In this document: piece after piece, positions 10,512-19,725 of the stretch
Layout of the letters: each line of letters starts with the position of its first letter
Numbering within the stretch: the stretch's first letter is position 1
From: Smallanthus sonchifolius
Taxonomy: Eukaryota; Streptophyta; Magnoliopsida; Asterales; Asteraceae
DNA length: 64,000 nucleotides
Reading direction: 5' to 3'
Assembly: GCA_023525975.1 (NCBI GenBank)
Contig: CM042018.1
Span: 73,787,001 to 73,851,000 of the forward strand
Made by a program: the position numbers and the translations under genes
The notes under the pieces: model-generated
Database searches by the model: none
What the model saw: the letters and a program-made list of their open reading frames with translations, nothing else
Told to the model about the DNA's origin: nothing

Positions 10512-11853
10512 TCATTTTGGCTTAGGAGACACAGTATGAGTAGTATCAACATCAGAATCTATCTTGGATTGAGCAGTATCATCAGGTGTAGTGATATCTT
10601 CAACAGAGTCCATAGAATCTGTTACTCCATCATAAGAAAACTCAGGAATAACATCATCTTGGATGAAGTTATACGGAACATTCAGACCATCACTTCCTTC
10701 ATATGTAACCTTAGATTTACTCTTTTCAATCTCAATCTCTACAATCTCTCCTTCTTCAACTTCATTATCCATCACATCCTCTTCAACATCATCAAACAAT
10801 TCGTCAATATCATCAAGACATTCTAACTTCTCAGCTTCTTCTTCAGAATCTTGAAAGAATTCCAATAATAATATTTCTTCATTTACTCCAGAATCATTCT
10901 TGGTTCCTTCAATATTTCCTGATGTAGACTCCCCTTGAATTCTTGATATAGGATTCACGTAACGTATTGACGATCACCCTCAACATTACCACTAGGATTA
11001 TTTTCATCATCATTCTTTCTTTAAATAGAATCAGCATGAAAAGTATCATGTATCCTTAACTCCCCCTGAGCGTCAAGACGCTCAACAAGTTTAGACACCA
11101 ATAACTGCATGTCAGCAATCTGTGTAGCTTGATCTTGAATGAGCAACAGTCTTTGAGTATCAGTAGACACAAGAGTATCTACTTGAGTCTGCAAAGCCAG
11201 CACCTGTGATTCAAGGAAGGTAATTCTTTCAGAATCAGATGGCTTTGAAGGACCAGCATCAGATGTGTGAGGAACATGTGGAGAAATCACCGGAGATGGA
11301 TGTTTAGAAGTAGGAGGTGTAATCAGTAAGGAAGCAACAAAATTAGCATCCTCAACACCTTGAGATGAATGAGCAGCAACAATAGAAGTAGACATAAGCT
11401 TCTGAGCTTTTGGAACTAGAATAGCATCACTATCCGAGTCAGAACTCTCATCAATTAAAGTTCTCTTGCCAAGTACTGATCCAGAAGGAGGATTTCGAAC
11501 AGACTTACGCCTCGGTTTTCTGGCTTTAGATTTAATACGTTTCCCCGCATTATCCAATGGTAATGTATCCAATCTCTCATAATGATCTGAGCTAAAATAT
11601 CTAGACGAATCAGAATCAGTAGCTTCAGAATCAGGTAAGATAGTATCACCAGAACTCGTATCTACAACATTGCCTTCAGCTTCATGAATAGGTGAGTTCA
11701 CAGCTTCATGATCAAAATCATCCATATTCATACCCAAATCTTGGTCATTATCTTGAGAAATCTCTTCTTGAACTGGTTTATTAACAGGAATGTGAACCTG
11801 TTCTTGTGGAATAGGAACTTGTTGTTGTTGTTGTTGTTGAGCAGGAACTTGTT
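10512..11853 (-). pseudogene. Element D accessory ORF, variable middle region
   Basis: This continues the reading frame cut by element E at 11853. A Gln-rich tract coded by CAA repeats leads into an acidic, Ser-rich region (EATDSDSSRYFSSDHYERLD) with a basic patch (GKRIKSKARKPRRKS) that could be a nuclear-localisation signal. A predicted coiled coil follows (ITFLESQVLALQTQVDTLV ... QIADMQLLVSKLVERL). The frame stops at 11021, and a shift leads to a strongly acidic stretch (10512-10958: DDIDELFDDVEEDVMDNEVEE). Low-complexity content suggests a disordered linker between the two conserved domains. No similarity to element E's middle is visible beyond composition. Confidence 0.6.
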
Positions 11854-12591
11854 TGTAGGATCGTAAGATTACAAGGTGATTCTATTCTAGTTGATATTGG
11901 CGGAAACAATAGCAACCAACAAAGTAAACAAGTAAACAGCAAGAATACTGATAAATGCACTGTTGTATTAGACTTCTGAGATTACAAGATTACAAGTAAA
12001 ACTCTATCAAGACACCATCAAAAAGCACTATGAAGGCACGCTGTGTTTGAAGTGTTTACAAGATATATATAGTAACTTAGAATCAAGACAGACCCTTGAT
12101 TCTAAGGATCAGATCTAACACAAGCCGTTGATCTTGTTTATTAATCTAAATTACACGTAAAGGCTGATCTAGTTAACTTTACTGAAACGTCTTCTTAGGC
12201 ATCATTGTTTGCATGCTTGGAGAAGAGCGTCATTGTCCTTTATTGGTTGCACCAGTGAGGTTCCTTCTGCTTGGAGTGTGGCAGTTGCTTTTGCAGAAAG
12301 GTGTCATAGGCGCTTCGCATGGATAATCAGCTGCAACGTTTGGTCTTCAGAGAATAAAGCTATCAGCAGCAGAGATGAGGACCAGCAGCAAGATTTATCT
12401 ATCCGCAGCTGTTGAGGATATGCCTATCAGCAGCAACGTGTGTTGAATGCTGCTGATAAGCCTATCCGCAGCTACTTTGGTCTTCAGCAGCAGACAAAGT
12501 ATCAGCAGCTGTTTTGGTCAGCAGCAATCTTGTGTTGTCCGCAGCAGTTGTACTTAGAACAATTTTGTAGCAATCAGTCTTTGGTTCTACA
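11854..12591 (-). repeat. 3' LTR of element E
   Basis: 738 bp, TG...CA, same length as the 34119 copy. On the minus strand a TATA box (ACTATATATATC, complement of about 12063-12075) follows a region (12340-12560) dense in TATCAGCAGCA / TGCTGCTGATA and CCGCAGC motifs, which is therefore in U3. Confidence 0.92.
12340..12560. repeat. CAGCAGC/GCTGCTG inverted-repeat cluster in the element E LTR
   Basis: At least ten short motifs of the type (T)ATCAGCAGCA, TCCGCAGC and TTCAGCAGCA lie in both orientations. One example is TATCAGCAGCAACGTG...ATGCTGCTGATA, where the arms pair over 11 bp. The right LTR copy has the matching cluster (34620-34840). The same motif recurs at 17193-17202, 27374-27620 and inside the gag reading frame (31280-31520). 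Confidence 0.8.
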
Positions 12592-12604
12592 AACTCCCCC
12601 TAGA
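12592..12604 (-). other. Polypurine tract of element E
   Basis: The minus strand reads TCTAGGGGGAGTT next to the LTR. Further AGGGGGA tracts lie at 13051-13060, 13515-13521 and 15146-15152, within the accessory ORF. Confidence 0.85.
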
Positions 12605-12624
12605 CTGATGCTACCAAAATTCTT

Positions 12625-13101
12625 CTAGTCCCTCTGTTGCTGAAGCTTTTTCATGTGGTCGACTATCCTTGCTACTTCATACCCTCGAGGATCCTTGCTG
12701 GAGTTGTCAAGAGGAGGTTCAGACAGAGTCTTGATGTTCTTACTTGGCATTTTGAAGATTGCCTTGCTTGAACATCTCATCTGGTGACCCTTGACATTTG
12801 TGATGGTGAACTCATTCTTCTCAGCATTATAGGACCATCGTGCAAATGGATAGTAGGATTGTTGAGGTCTAACATCTAAGACTGCATCTTTGCTGGGGTT
12901 GAAGTGATGTTTGATCACCAGCACAAGATGTTTCCCGCCATCATTTGCAGGTATGATTTCTTTACCCAGCTCCATGATTCTCTTGAGATCTGAATCTGGA
13001 AGTTGTAGAACCTCATCAACAGACTTGTAAATCGACCTTGTTCGTTCAGTTCTCCCCCTGAATACTTCAAACCACTGATCTTGGGTACTGTAAAACCACT
13101 G
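12625..13101 (-). pseudogene. Element E accessory ORF, conserved C-terminal domain
   Basis: After a frameshift at about 13100, the minus strand runs from IVQWFYSTQDQWFEVFRGRT through SVDEVLQLPDSDLKRI, GGKHLVLVIKHHFNP, YYPFARWSYNAEKNEFTI, to GYEVARIVDHMKKLQQQ at 12625. It parallels the D domain (9800-10460): WFY near the start, an LP motif, then a W-Y pair followed by an acidic turn, and a final G-x-x-Y-x-x-R block. Position just before the purine tract and LTR is the same in both. Function unknown; it has no membrane segment, so an envelope role is not supported. Confidence 0.65.
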
Positions 13102-13103
13102 GA

Positions 13104-15092
13104 CTATTTCTCTGGAGTCTTCAGGTTTGATATGGGTTTGAATTTCTTCAGGAGTGGCTGTTGATGAGAAGGAGCTGGGTGGGATGTTTTGAACTTTTTG
13201 GGTTGAGGAGAGGAAGGCTTGGGGATGTTTGTGGATGGTGTTTGGAAAGTGAAAGTAGTTTCTGGTGCAGAGGTTCTTTGTTTCTTGACTGGTCTCTTTC
13301 CCAGTCTTTCTTCCTCTTCCTTTTTCACTTTTGTATACAGGGCTTGTAGGTTCATGAAGGACATGGGACCTAACCTTTTTCCACTTTCTCCCCTTACCTT
13401 AAGGAAGTCAATCATCACCTTCCTTTCTTCATGGGTCCTTTAGTTAAGGGCAATGGCTTTCTTTGACTTTTGTCGAGCTTTCTCTTTTTCTTCATCTTTC
13501 TTTTTCTTTGCCAATTCCCCCTGCTGACCCATGAAGGCTCTATAGATCTCTTTGTTTGAAAGTTTTTCAAGGTAGTCTGCATCCTCACCTTGAGAGATCA
13601 GAGCTTCAGTCCACTCCTCCCTTAATTCTTTTGCTAATTTAGAATCAGTGATTCTAAACTTAGCATCTTCCTTCCTCTTCTTTTCATTCTCCTCTTCTAC
13701 TTCCTTTGCAAACTGTTCCTGCAGCTTTCTGGCAAGTTGTTCCTCTTCCTCAACTTGAGACCCTGCATGGATTTTAACTTTCATCTCATCCAGCTGTTTG
13801 GCATATAGCTGGATTGTCTGTTGTCTTAGGAGTATGGCTGCCTTTCTTTCTTGATGCCTTTGTTTATGAGCCATCTCTTCTTCTTCTCTTTTCCTTCTTC
13901 TTTCTTCTTTCTCCTTCTTTTCTTTTCGCAACCTCTCTTCATCCTCTTCTGTCATAATGCCCTTCCCTTTATTAACATTGGATGCCTCTGCTCTGGCTTC
14001 ATCGATCACAGAAACAGCTGGTTGTTGTGCTGTTGGGATCTCTGCCTCGGCTTCATTGGCAAGTTGAGAAATTGACAAGGGACGGTCACTGTCTTCATCA
14101 AGTTGGTACTCAGGACCTTCTATTTCTCTCAGTTGATCCCTAAGTGAAGATCTTGTGCCAAATGTTACAGATGTGGCTTCAACTTGTGGAGTATCTGAGT
14201 TGGAGTCAGTATCAGAAGTTGACACAGACTCTTCCTGAGGAATCAGTCCTTCTTCTTCAAGATGGGCTTTGATGGTGACCATCATTGCCTGGCTCTCTAA
14301 TGAGTTAATATTGCAGATGTTGGCTCTGAGCTGAAAGATCTTGAATAGGAAGTCTGAGGGCAGCTGGAGGATGTTCCTGGTGTTGATGGTGAGAGAGGTG
14401 TCGTTGCTTAGAAGGAAGGTATGGTCAAGGCACTTATTGCTTATCCATTCTAGCATATCTAAGTCCTTGACCATTAGTTTGTACAGGAGTCTTTTCAGGC
14501 TCAGAACTTCTTCTTCATTGAGAAGACTGCTCCTTGTGATTTGGAGATTGTTGGGAGACAGTCTTCTTTCTGCAGCCTGAGATGACTCAGGAGACTCTAC
14601 CCGTTTTAGTTCTTTGATTAGTCTTATGAAGTTGGGTAGGTTGTCCTCCATCAAAGCATAGAACATGTCAATGGAAAGGTCTGCTGAGAGGTCTGATGAG
14701 TTGTTGATGCAGATAAGATCATATAGGTCAAGGATTTCAAATGGATGAATTAAATCCCAGTCTAGCTCTTCTACTCCGCTAAACTCCCGACCTATCCAAA
14801 ACCTCTCAGTTTTCCCATCGTACCCCCAAGCTAGTATAATGTCAAACTCTAGCTGTGTTGATGTCAGTGGGAAGTGGGGGGTAGCTGCATGACTTATGAT
14901 GGCTGTAACTTCTGGGATGATGCTGAAGGATGTAGATGTTTCGTCTTGGTTGTTTTCATCCATCAGCACCTCATCTATAGCTCTGACAACTAGCTTCCAG
15001 TCTTCAGTAGATTCTTCTTCATTGTCATCTGAGACTGGCAAGTCATGAACTTGAACAAAAGCTGGTCTAAATAGAGTACTTTGGAAGGCAGC
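13104..15092 (-). pseudogene. Element E accessory ORF, variable coiled-coil middle region
   Basis: It stays in the same frame as the N-terminal part after an in-frame TAG at 15093, and has a further in-frame TAA at 13440. It is acidic and Ser-rich at first (PVSDDNEEESTEDWK). A long helical segment rich in Glu, Lys, Arg and Gln follows (about 13500-13950: EERRRKREEEEMAHKQRHQE, LARKLQEQFAKEVEEENEKK), very probably a coiled coil. It ends with Lys-rich tracts (LAKKKKDEEKEKARQKSKK) that could target the nucleus. The last part (13104-13418) is Pro/Ser/Lys-rich. I see no enzyme motif. Such a layout would suit a scaffold or nucleic-acid-associated protein, which is inference only. Confidence 0.65.
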
Positions 15093-16892
15093 CTACTCTT
15101 GAATCCAATTATCAAGACTTTCAGTGTCTTCTTCCATAGGGACTTTCTCCCCCATTTTGGTTGCATCAGTGAACAAATAGGCATCTGTTTGAGTGCCCAC
15201 TGAGACAAGAGAGGGAGAAGCCGTGGAGGGGCATTGATGGGCTTCATGCATCAAGGCTTGGTGTCGTAGTTTGGACACTTCAGCCTCAAGCATAGCCACC
15301 CTGGCCGTCAATTCCAAATTGTTTAGTTTCAGACTGTCCTCATCCACAGTTGTGGAATCCTTGGACCCAGATGGGGCCGTAGGCCGAGCCTCAGCATCCC
15401 CATCACCCGTGGTTTCTTGGCGCCTGGGATTCCTCTCAGTGAGGGGAGTTTCCAAGGAAACACCCTCACCATGAGTTTCCGTGGTTGAGGTCTTAAAGGT
15501 GTTGTCACTGTCCTCCTGGTCATTTGATGGACCAGCAGTAGTGACAGCCTCTTCCACATCCACTCTTTCATTACTCCTAGAGTGGACCTTCAAGGGTGAA
15601 GAACTTGGGTTGGGTGTTTCGGAAGCAAGACCAATCAGTACCTCCTTGATAGTGGTAGTTGGAGAAGGTACATCACTTTGGTCAGGTTCCTCAACACTTA
15701 AGTCCAAAGAAGATAGGAATGGCTCAAAGGGCTGTTCTATGGATCCGGGAAGTGATCCTAATCCTAATAGAGAGACTTCCGAAGGAGTCTCTCTAACAGT
15801 GTGGCTTTCCCTTATGATATTCTCACTAGAATGTTGTGATTCTGAGTGAGGGATGTTGGCTTGGGTTTGGGCCTTGGAGGCAAGAGAAGAAGGAGTTCTC
15901 TTGCCCCTCTTCCTTGTATATTTGGCTGTAACCGGCGCCGTGTGTTCCGGTTGAGCAATCAAACTGTGGGTGAGTAAAGTATGTGCCTGTACATCCTCAG
16001 TAGAATGCACAGGGGTTCGATCAAGGGAAGCAGCAGTTTGAGTTTGTGGCAGTGAGGTGGAGGGTGTGGGATCAGTATCAGCTGGGTTTGCTGAACTGTC
16101 ACCCTGGGCACTCTGCGTGTTCAACATTGTAGACAACAATGGAACATCGGCCCCTGAGAACTTTGATGAAACTGTTCTCATGCTTTGAAAAATGTTGTTC
16201 TTATGTCCCAGCATTATGTAGATTCTTGCAGTTTTTGAAAGATCTTGGTGCTCAATGTTGAACACTTCCTGTAAGAATCTTGGGTACATGAAGAACTGTG
16301 ATTTCACCCCTTCTTGAAGGTTGTATCTCAAACCTTCAAGAATGAGGTGGGAAAAATTGAAACCCGCCCCAGTTATCATACCGTGAATTGCCGACGCAAG
16401 TCCGGAGCTAAGTTGGTTCCAGCCACTCCTCTTCTGGGATATGCATTGGAGAAGAGTGTGGCAGAGATACTTCCATTTGGGACCCATGAGTGCCTTCTCT
16501 ATCGTATACTCTGTTTGATTCCCAGCGTACCCTATGGATACAAAGGTCCTCATGTATACGTCTCTTGGGTAAGAGATGGCGTCCCCTTCATCCTGAAGCT
16601 TGAGGTGTTGGCGGAGCTTTGCTTCAGTGATAATCATCTCCTTGCCGTCTACTGTGCCTCTGATTTGGGGAGTGCCCTGGTCAGTAGAATACACTGCTGA
16701 GCTCCAAAACTCTTCCATGTGGGAAGTATAGATGGTTGGGTTGACTGTTAAGGCATGGTGGATTTTGGACCGACAAAGGAAGTCGATCATATCATCGAAA
16801 CCTTCGGATTTCTTGCCCTTTATTAGGTATGCAGTGAGGTTGTGATATGGGGAAAACTTGTCGTTGGGGTTGTTTATGTCTGCGCCTGCCAT
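15093..16892 (-). CDS. Element E accessory ORF, N-terminal part (599 codons)
   Basis: The ATG at 16892 opens a 599-codon frame that ends in TAG at 15093 and reads on in frame. Residues 36-212 form the conserved domain: FLCRSKIHHALTVNPTIYTS, MEEFWSS, GKEMIITEAKLRQHLKL, ISYPRDVYMRTFVSIGY, WKYLCHTLLQCIS, GAGFNFSHLILEGL, FFMYPRFLQEVFN. Element D has the matching series (INFLNRSRLHVALSTNP ... GFLMYPRFVQIILN). After residue 230 the sequence is Ser/Thr/Pro-rich and probably disordered. The gene lies between pol and the LTR, where other Sireviruses carry an env-like ORF. No signal peptide or membrane segment is seen here, so I do not call it env. I recall similar ORFs in composite genome annotations under varied names; I cannot check this here. 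Confidence 0.75.
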   Translation of the reverse strand: MAGADINNPNDKFSPYHNLTAYLIKGKKSEGFDDMIDFLCRSKIHHALTVNPTIYTSHMEEFWSSAVYSTDQGTPQIRGTVDGKEMIITEAKLRQHLKLQDEGDAISYPRDVYMRTFVSIGYAGNQTEYTIEKALMGPKWKYLCHTLLQCISQKRSGWNQLSSGLASAIHGMITGAGFNFSHLILEGLRYNLQEGVKSQFFMYPRFLQEVFNIEHQDLSKTARIYIMLGHKNNIFQSMRTVSSKFSGADVPLLSTMLNTQSAQGDSSANPADTDPTPSTSLPQTQTAASLDRTPVHSTEDVQAHTLLTHSLIAQPEHTAPVTAKYTRKRGKRTPSSLASKAQTQANIPHSESQHSSENIIRESHTVRETPSEVSLLGLGSLPGSIEQPFEPFLSSLDLSVEEPDQSDVPSPTTTIKEVLIGLASETPNPSSSPLKVHSRSNERVDVEEAVTTAGPSNDQEDSDNTFKTSTTETHGEGVSLETPLTERNPRRQETTGDGDAEARPTAPSGSKDSTTVDEDSLKLNNLELTARVAMLEAEVSKLRHQALMHEAHQCPSTASPSLVSVGTQTDAYLFTDATKMGEKVPMEEDTESLDNWIQE

Positions 16893-17210
16893 TGTTATGG
16901 ATTTGGAGGGAAGAGAGAAGGGTGTTTGAATGGTGGTTAATTATGGAGGGCTTTGAATGTTGTGGGGACGGGAGAGAAAGTGATGGGAGATAGGTTTGAA
17001 ATTGAATATGAAGAGGTTGTGGGAACGTTTGAGATTGTGATATAACGGCAGACGAAGAAAAAGCAACTTTACTTGTACAGTACAACCTGTTTCACTTTTC
17101 ATTTTTACAGCTGTAAAACACTCGAGCAGTCATGGAAAAGACTGAGAGTAGTTTTTACCTCGGGTAAAAGTTAATGTAGACTTGTTTTACCCATCAGCAG
17201 CAAACTTGGT
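16893..17210 (-). other. Element E spacer upstream of the accessory ORF (left of F)
   Basis: Noncoding. It contains a CATCAGCAGCAAACTTGG copy of the E inverted-repeat motif at 17192-17209, right at the point where F inserted (TSD TTGGT, 17206-17210). No promoter element can be named with confidence. Confidence 0.6.
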
Positions 17211-17440
17211 TGTCACACCCCGACCGATGGCGGAATCATCGGGGCGGGACATGTAAGACTGTTCATAGCACAAGGTTGACTAAATTGAAGTATATTAAAG
17301 TCAAATTTCCATTACAAATAATCCAAGTACAAACCAAATCCAAACAAGAAAATAAAACAACTCATAAACTTCTTGATTTAATATTGCTAAGTCCAAATCC
17401 TATATTGAGCACGTCTTGAATCATTCTCACATATTAGGGC

Positions 17441-17899
17441 CTGAAACATGAATAAAATAAAGTCAACTAAAAAGTTGGTGAGTATAACACAGTTGTATAT
17501 AGATAGCATATAGGTGTAAAACAAATCCTTTACAAGACATGAAAAATAAGGCATTTATGGGGAGCTGCTATTGTGTAATCAAGTACAATCAAACCTTAGT
17601 AACTAGTATGCAAATTGTGTTGTCGGTATCAATCACCTCCACTTGGGTGGGTTTGTCAGACTCAATAGATCTATCATTGAAAACCGTCGGATTGTATAGT
17701 TAATGATTGCACATAGTTTTCACAAAGACTAGCACAACTAGCACTCGGGCACAAAGCTTAAATTTTGCACACATGTATGTGTGTAAGATATTGCACTTGT
17801 GTTGTTTGTATAAATGTAGTTGTGAAATGTGTAATGTGTATAAAGTTCATGTTCCACCCCAAAAGTGTAAAAGAGTAAAAGGGGGTTGTGAATACTCAC
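17441..17899 (-). other. Intron-like interval in the left LTR of F (459 bp)
   Basis: On the minus strand a donor GTGAGT (complement of 17894-17899) and an acceptor TTATTCATGTTTCAG|G (17441) bracket 459 bp. The right LTR has the same at 25188-25646, also 459 bp. Length and both sites match LTR C (461/460 bp), though other parts of the LTRs have diverged. TACTCACC about 40 nt before the acceptor is both a fair branch-point sequence and the complement of the donor. Confidence 0.5.
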
Positions 17900-18436
17900 T
17901 TGATATGAAGATGTAGCTAACACAGATTATAGATAGCAATTATGATCCTTGGAATGCACAATTTAACCTATCGAGTAATGTGTATAGAATCAAATAGATG
18001 TACAAAGTTTAGGTCTAAAGTGAAAGTTGAATTTGTATATATAAAACTATTGCTTTGTATAAAATATATAGAGTTTGAAGTAAAATATGTTTGAAATAAT
18101 TTGATTAGGTTTGAATTGAATAAATAAATAAATATATAATTATAGTTTATGAAATAATGTAAATATTAATTGTAATTAAGTATAAATAAATAAATGATTT
18201 TGATTTAAAATGTAAATTAAATAACTAATCATTATTTATAAATTTTGTAACTTAATTATTTAAAACATCATTTAATTAAATATAAATTTAATTTTTATAA
18301 ACTTTTAAATAAATTATATTTATGCCAAGATTAAACTTTTAATCCATTTTTAAATACAGAACACATATTTTTATAAAATCTGAAACGTTTCCTGGTTAAA
18401 TATAAAAATTATAATTCTGCTAAAATAATCTGAGTC

Positions 18437-18722
18437 TAGCACGACCGTGCCTCGGAAGGGCACGATCGTGCTCAAGCCACGGGCGCGACCGCGCTAGTCG
18501 GGGCGCGACCGGGTTGATCAACAGGAGCACAATCTAGACAAGTTTGACTGGCACGACCGTGCCTTGGCCCGGCACGGTCGTGTCTATGATCTTTAGACAC
18601 AACAGGGACTAGCCCAGAGGGCATGACAAGGTCTGGACAGGAGGACACGACCGCGCTGCTAATCGGCACGATCGCGCTAAATGAGGCACGGCCGCGCTAG
18701 ATGATTAGCGCGACCGTGTCTA
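18437..18722. repeat. GCACGACCGTGC inverted-repeat cluster in F U3 (cluster 1)
   Basis: About nine copies of (G)GCACGACCGTGC(C) or variants such as GGCACGATCGTGCT, GGGCGCGACCGCGC and GGCACGGTCGTGTC. Each is a 5-bp-arm inverted repeat around AC or AT. The cluster is GC-rich within an AT-rich LTR. The right LTR has it at 26184-26470 with a few transitions. Confidence 0.85.
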
Positions 18723-19327
18723 TTCCAAGTCAGACACGAATTGACAATTTCTTGTATTTATAACGATGGAATTGATAGGGCTTTCGATTAAAGAGATATT
18801 ACGAGTCTAATAATATAAATTAATTGCATGAACATCGTGTATAAGAGTGGAATCGATTAAATCCTTTTTATTTAAAATAACAATTCTGATTCGAACGATT
18901 TCTGTAATGAAAGCCCAGATTAATAGGGGGCTTTTGATGATGATACTGAAACGAATGATATGGAGAGTATACTTACCTAAAACAGGAAGGAATTGGTAAC
19001 GATCGGTAGAAGGGAGTTCCAGCGACGGAGAAAACGGCTTCCGGCGACTTCGGCTGCAATTCCGGCTAGGCCAGAGAGTCCAGAGTCTTGGAGAGATCCC
19101 GGAGATGCGTAATCCTTTCTTGATCGGGGGAATTTGCGTCTCAGAATAGGATTCGAGTTTTGCTTGAATTGTTTGAGAGAGAATTCGAGATTGATGGTAT
19201 GAAACTGAGGTGTTGAATAATTGAGAATGGTATAACTCACGTTAATGGAAGAAGAAACGTAATCGGATTTGAATTTCGAAAATGATTGAGCGTTTTGAAA
19301 TCACATTTACGTTTCGACTGTTACGCA

Positions 19328-19452
19328 GGCGCGACCGTGCCATAATAGGCGCGACCGTGCCTAGGCACCGGGCGCGATCGTTCCAAAGCAGGTCGCGCGA
19401 CCGTGCCAAAGCACCTGGCGCGACCGTGCTAGGACGAAGCACGACCGTGCTA
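19328..19452. repeat. GCGCGACCGTGCC repeat cluster in F U3 (cluster 2)
   Basis: Six copies of GGCGCGACCGTGCC or close variants within 125 bp, near the outer end of U3. The right LTR has it at 27009-27135. The motif family is the same as cluster 1, about 600 bp away. Confidence 0.85.
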
Positions 19453-19691
19453 GACTAGGGTTTGATGACATTTTTCAATTTTAGTCCTTGACTTTTCAGA
19501 TTTGATAAGTTTGAATAAAATAGTTTCTTGTATAGCGTTTAAATGTATATAACCGAGTAACACTTGCGAATTTGTATAGAATTATTGCATTAAATTTACG
19601 GCGAGAATATAATGAGACATTGCACGAGTATAGAACTTGAAATTGCATTACATTGAATTGAAATAGGAATACTAAAATCAGAAATGTTACA

Positions 19692-19705
19692 GTCTCCCCA
19701 TGTTG
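19692..19705 (-). other. Polypurine tract of element F
   Basis: The minus strand reads CAACATGGGGAGAC directly before the LTR, preceded by TTTCGGGACGAAATTCTCT. The same box stands before the LTRs of B, C and I. Confidence 0.85.
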
Positions 19706-19725
19706 AGAGAATTTCGTCCCGAAAT

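Larger units (their letters stand above)
17211..19691 (-). repeat. 3' LTR of element F
   Basis: 2,481 bp, TG...CA. Reading on the minus strand: U3 with two GC-rich palindrome clusters (19328-19452 and 18437-18722), an AT-rich stretch, a TATA candidate TTTTATATATAC (about 18035-18047), then CAA|GTGAGT at 17899, a CCCC...TTTTGGGGTGGAACATG block, TACTCACCAAC, and CATGTTTCAG|G at 17441. A second TATA-like TTATAAATAC lies at about 18754-18763. The final 690 bp is closely similar to the last 690 bp of LTR C. Confidence 0.93.

Noticed and set aside
10362..10854. Plus-strand Ser/Ile-rich ORFs opposite D's accessory ORF
   Set aside because: Compositional shadows of the acidic minus-strand frame; no independent support.
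13851..16700. Plus-strand ORFs over the E accessory gene (for example 14341-14580, 15481-15849, 16314-16700)
   Set aside because: Antisense shadows of a long minus-strand frame that shows conserved domain patterns shared with element D.
15093..16892. An envelope gene
   Set aside because: The position fits the env-like ORF of Sireviruses, but no signal peptide, furin-like site or membrane segment is visible in E or D.
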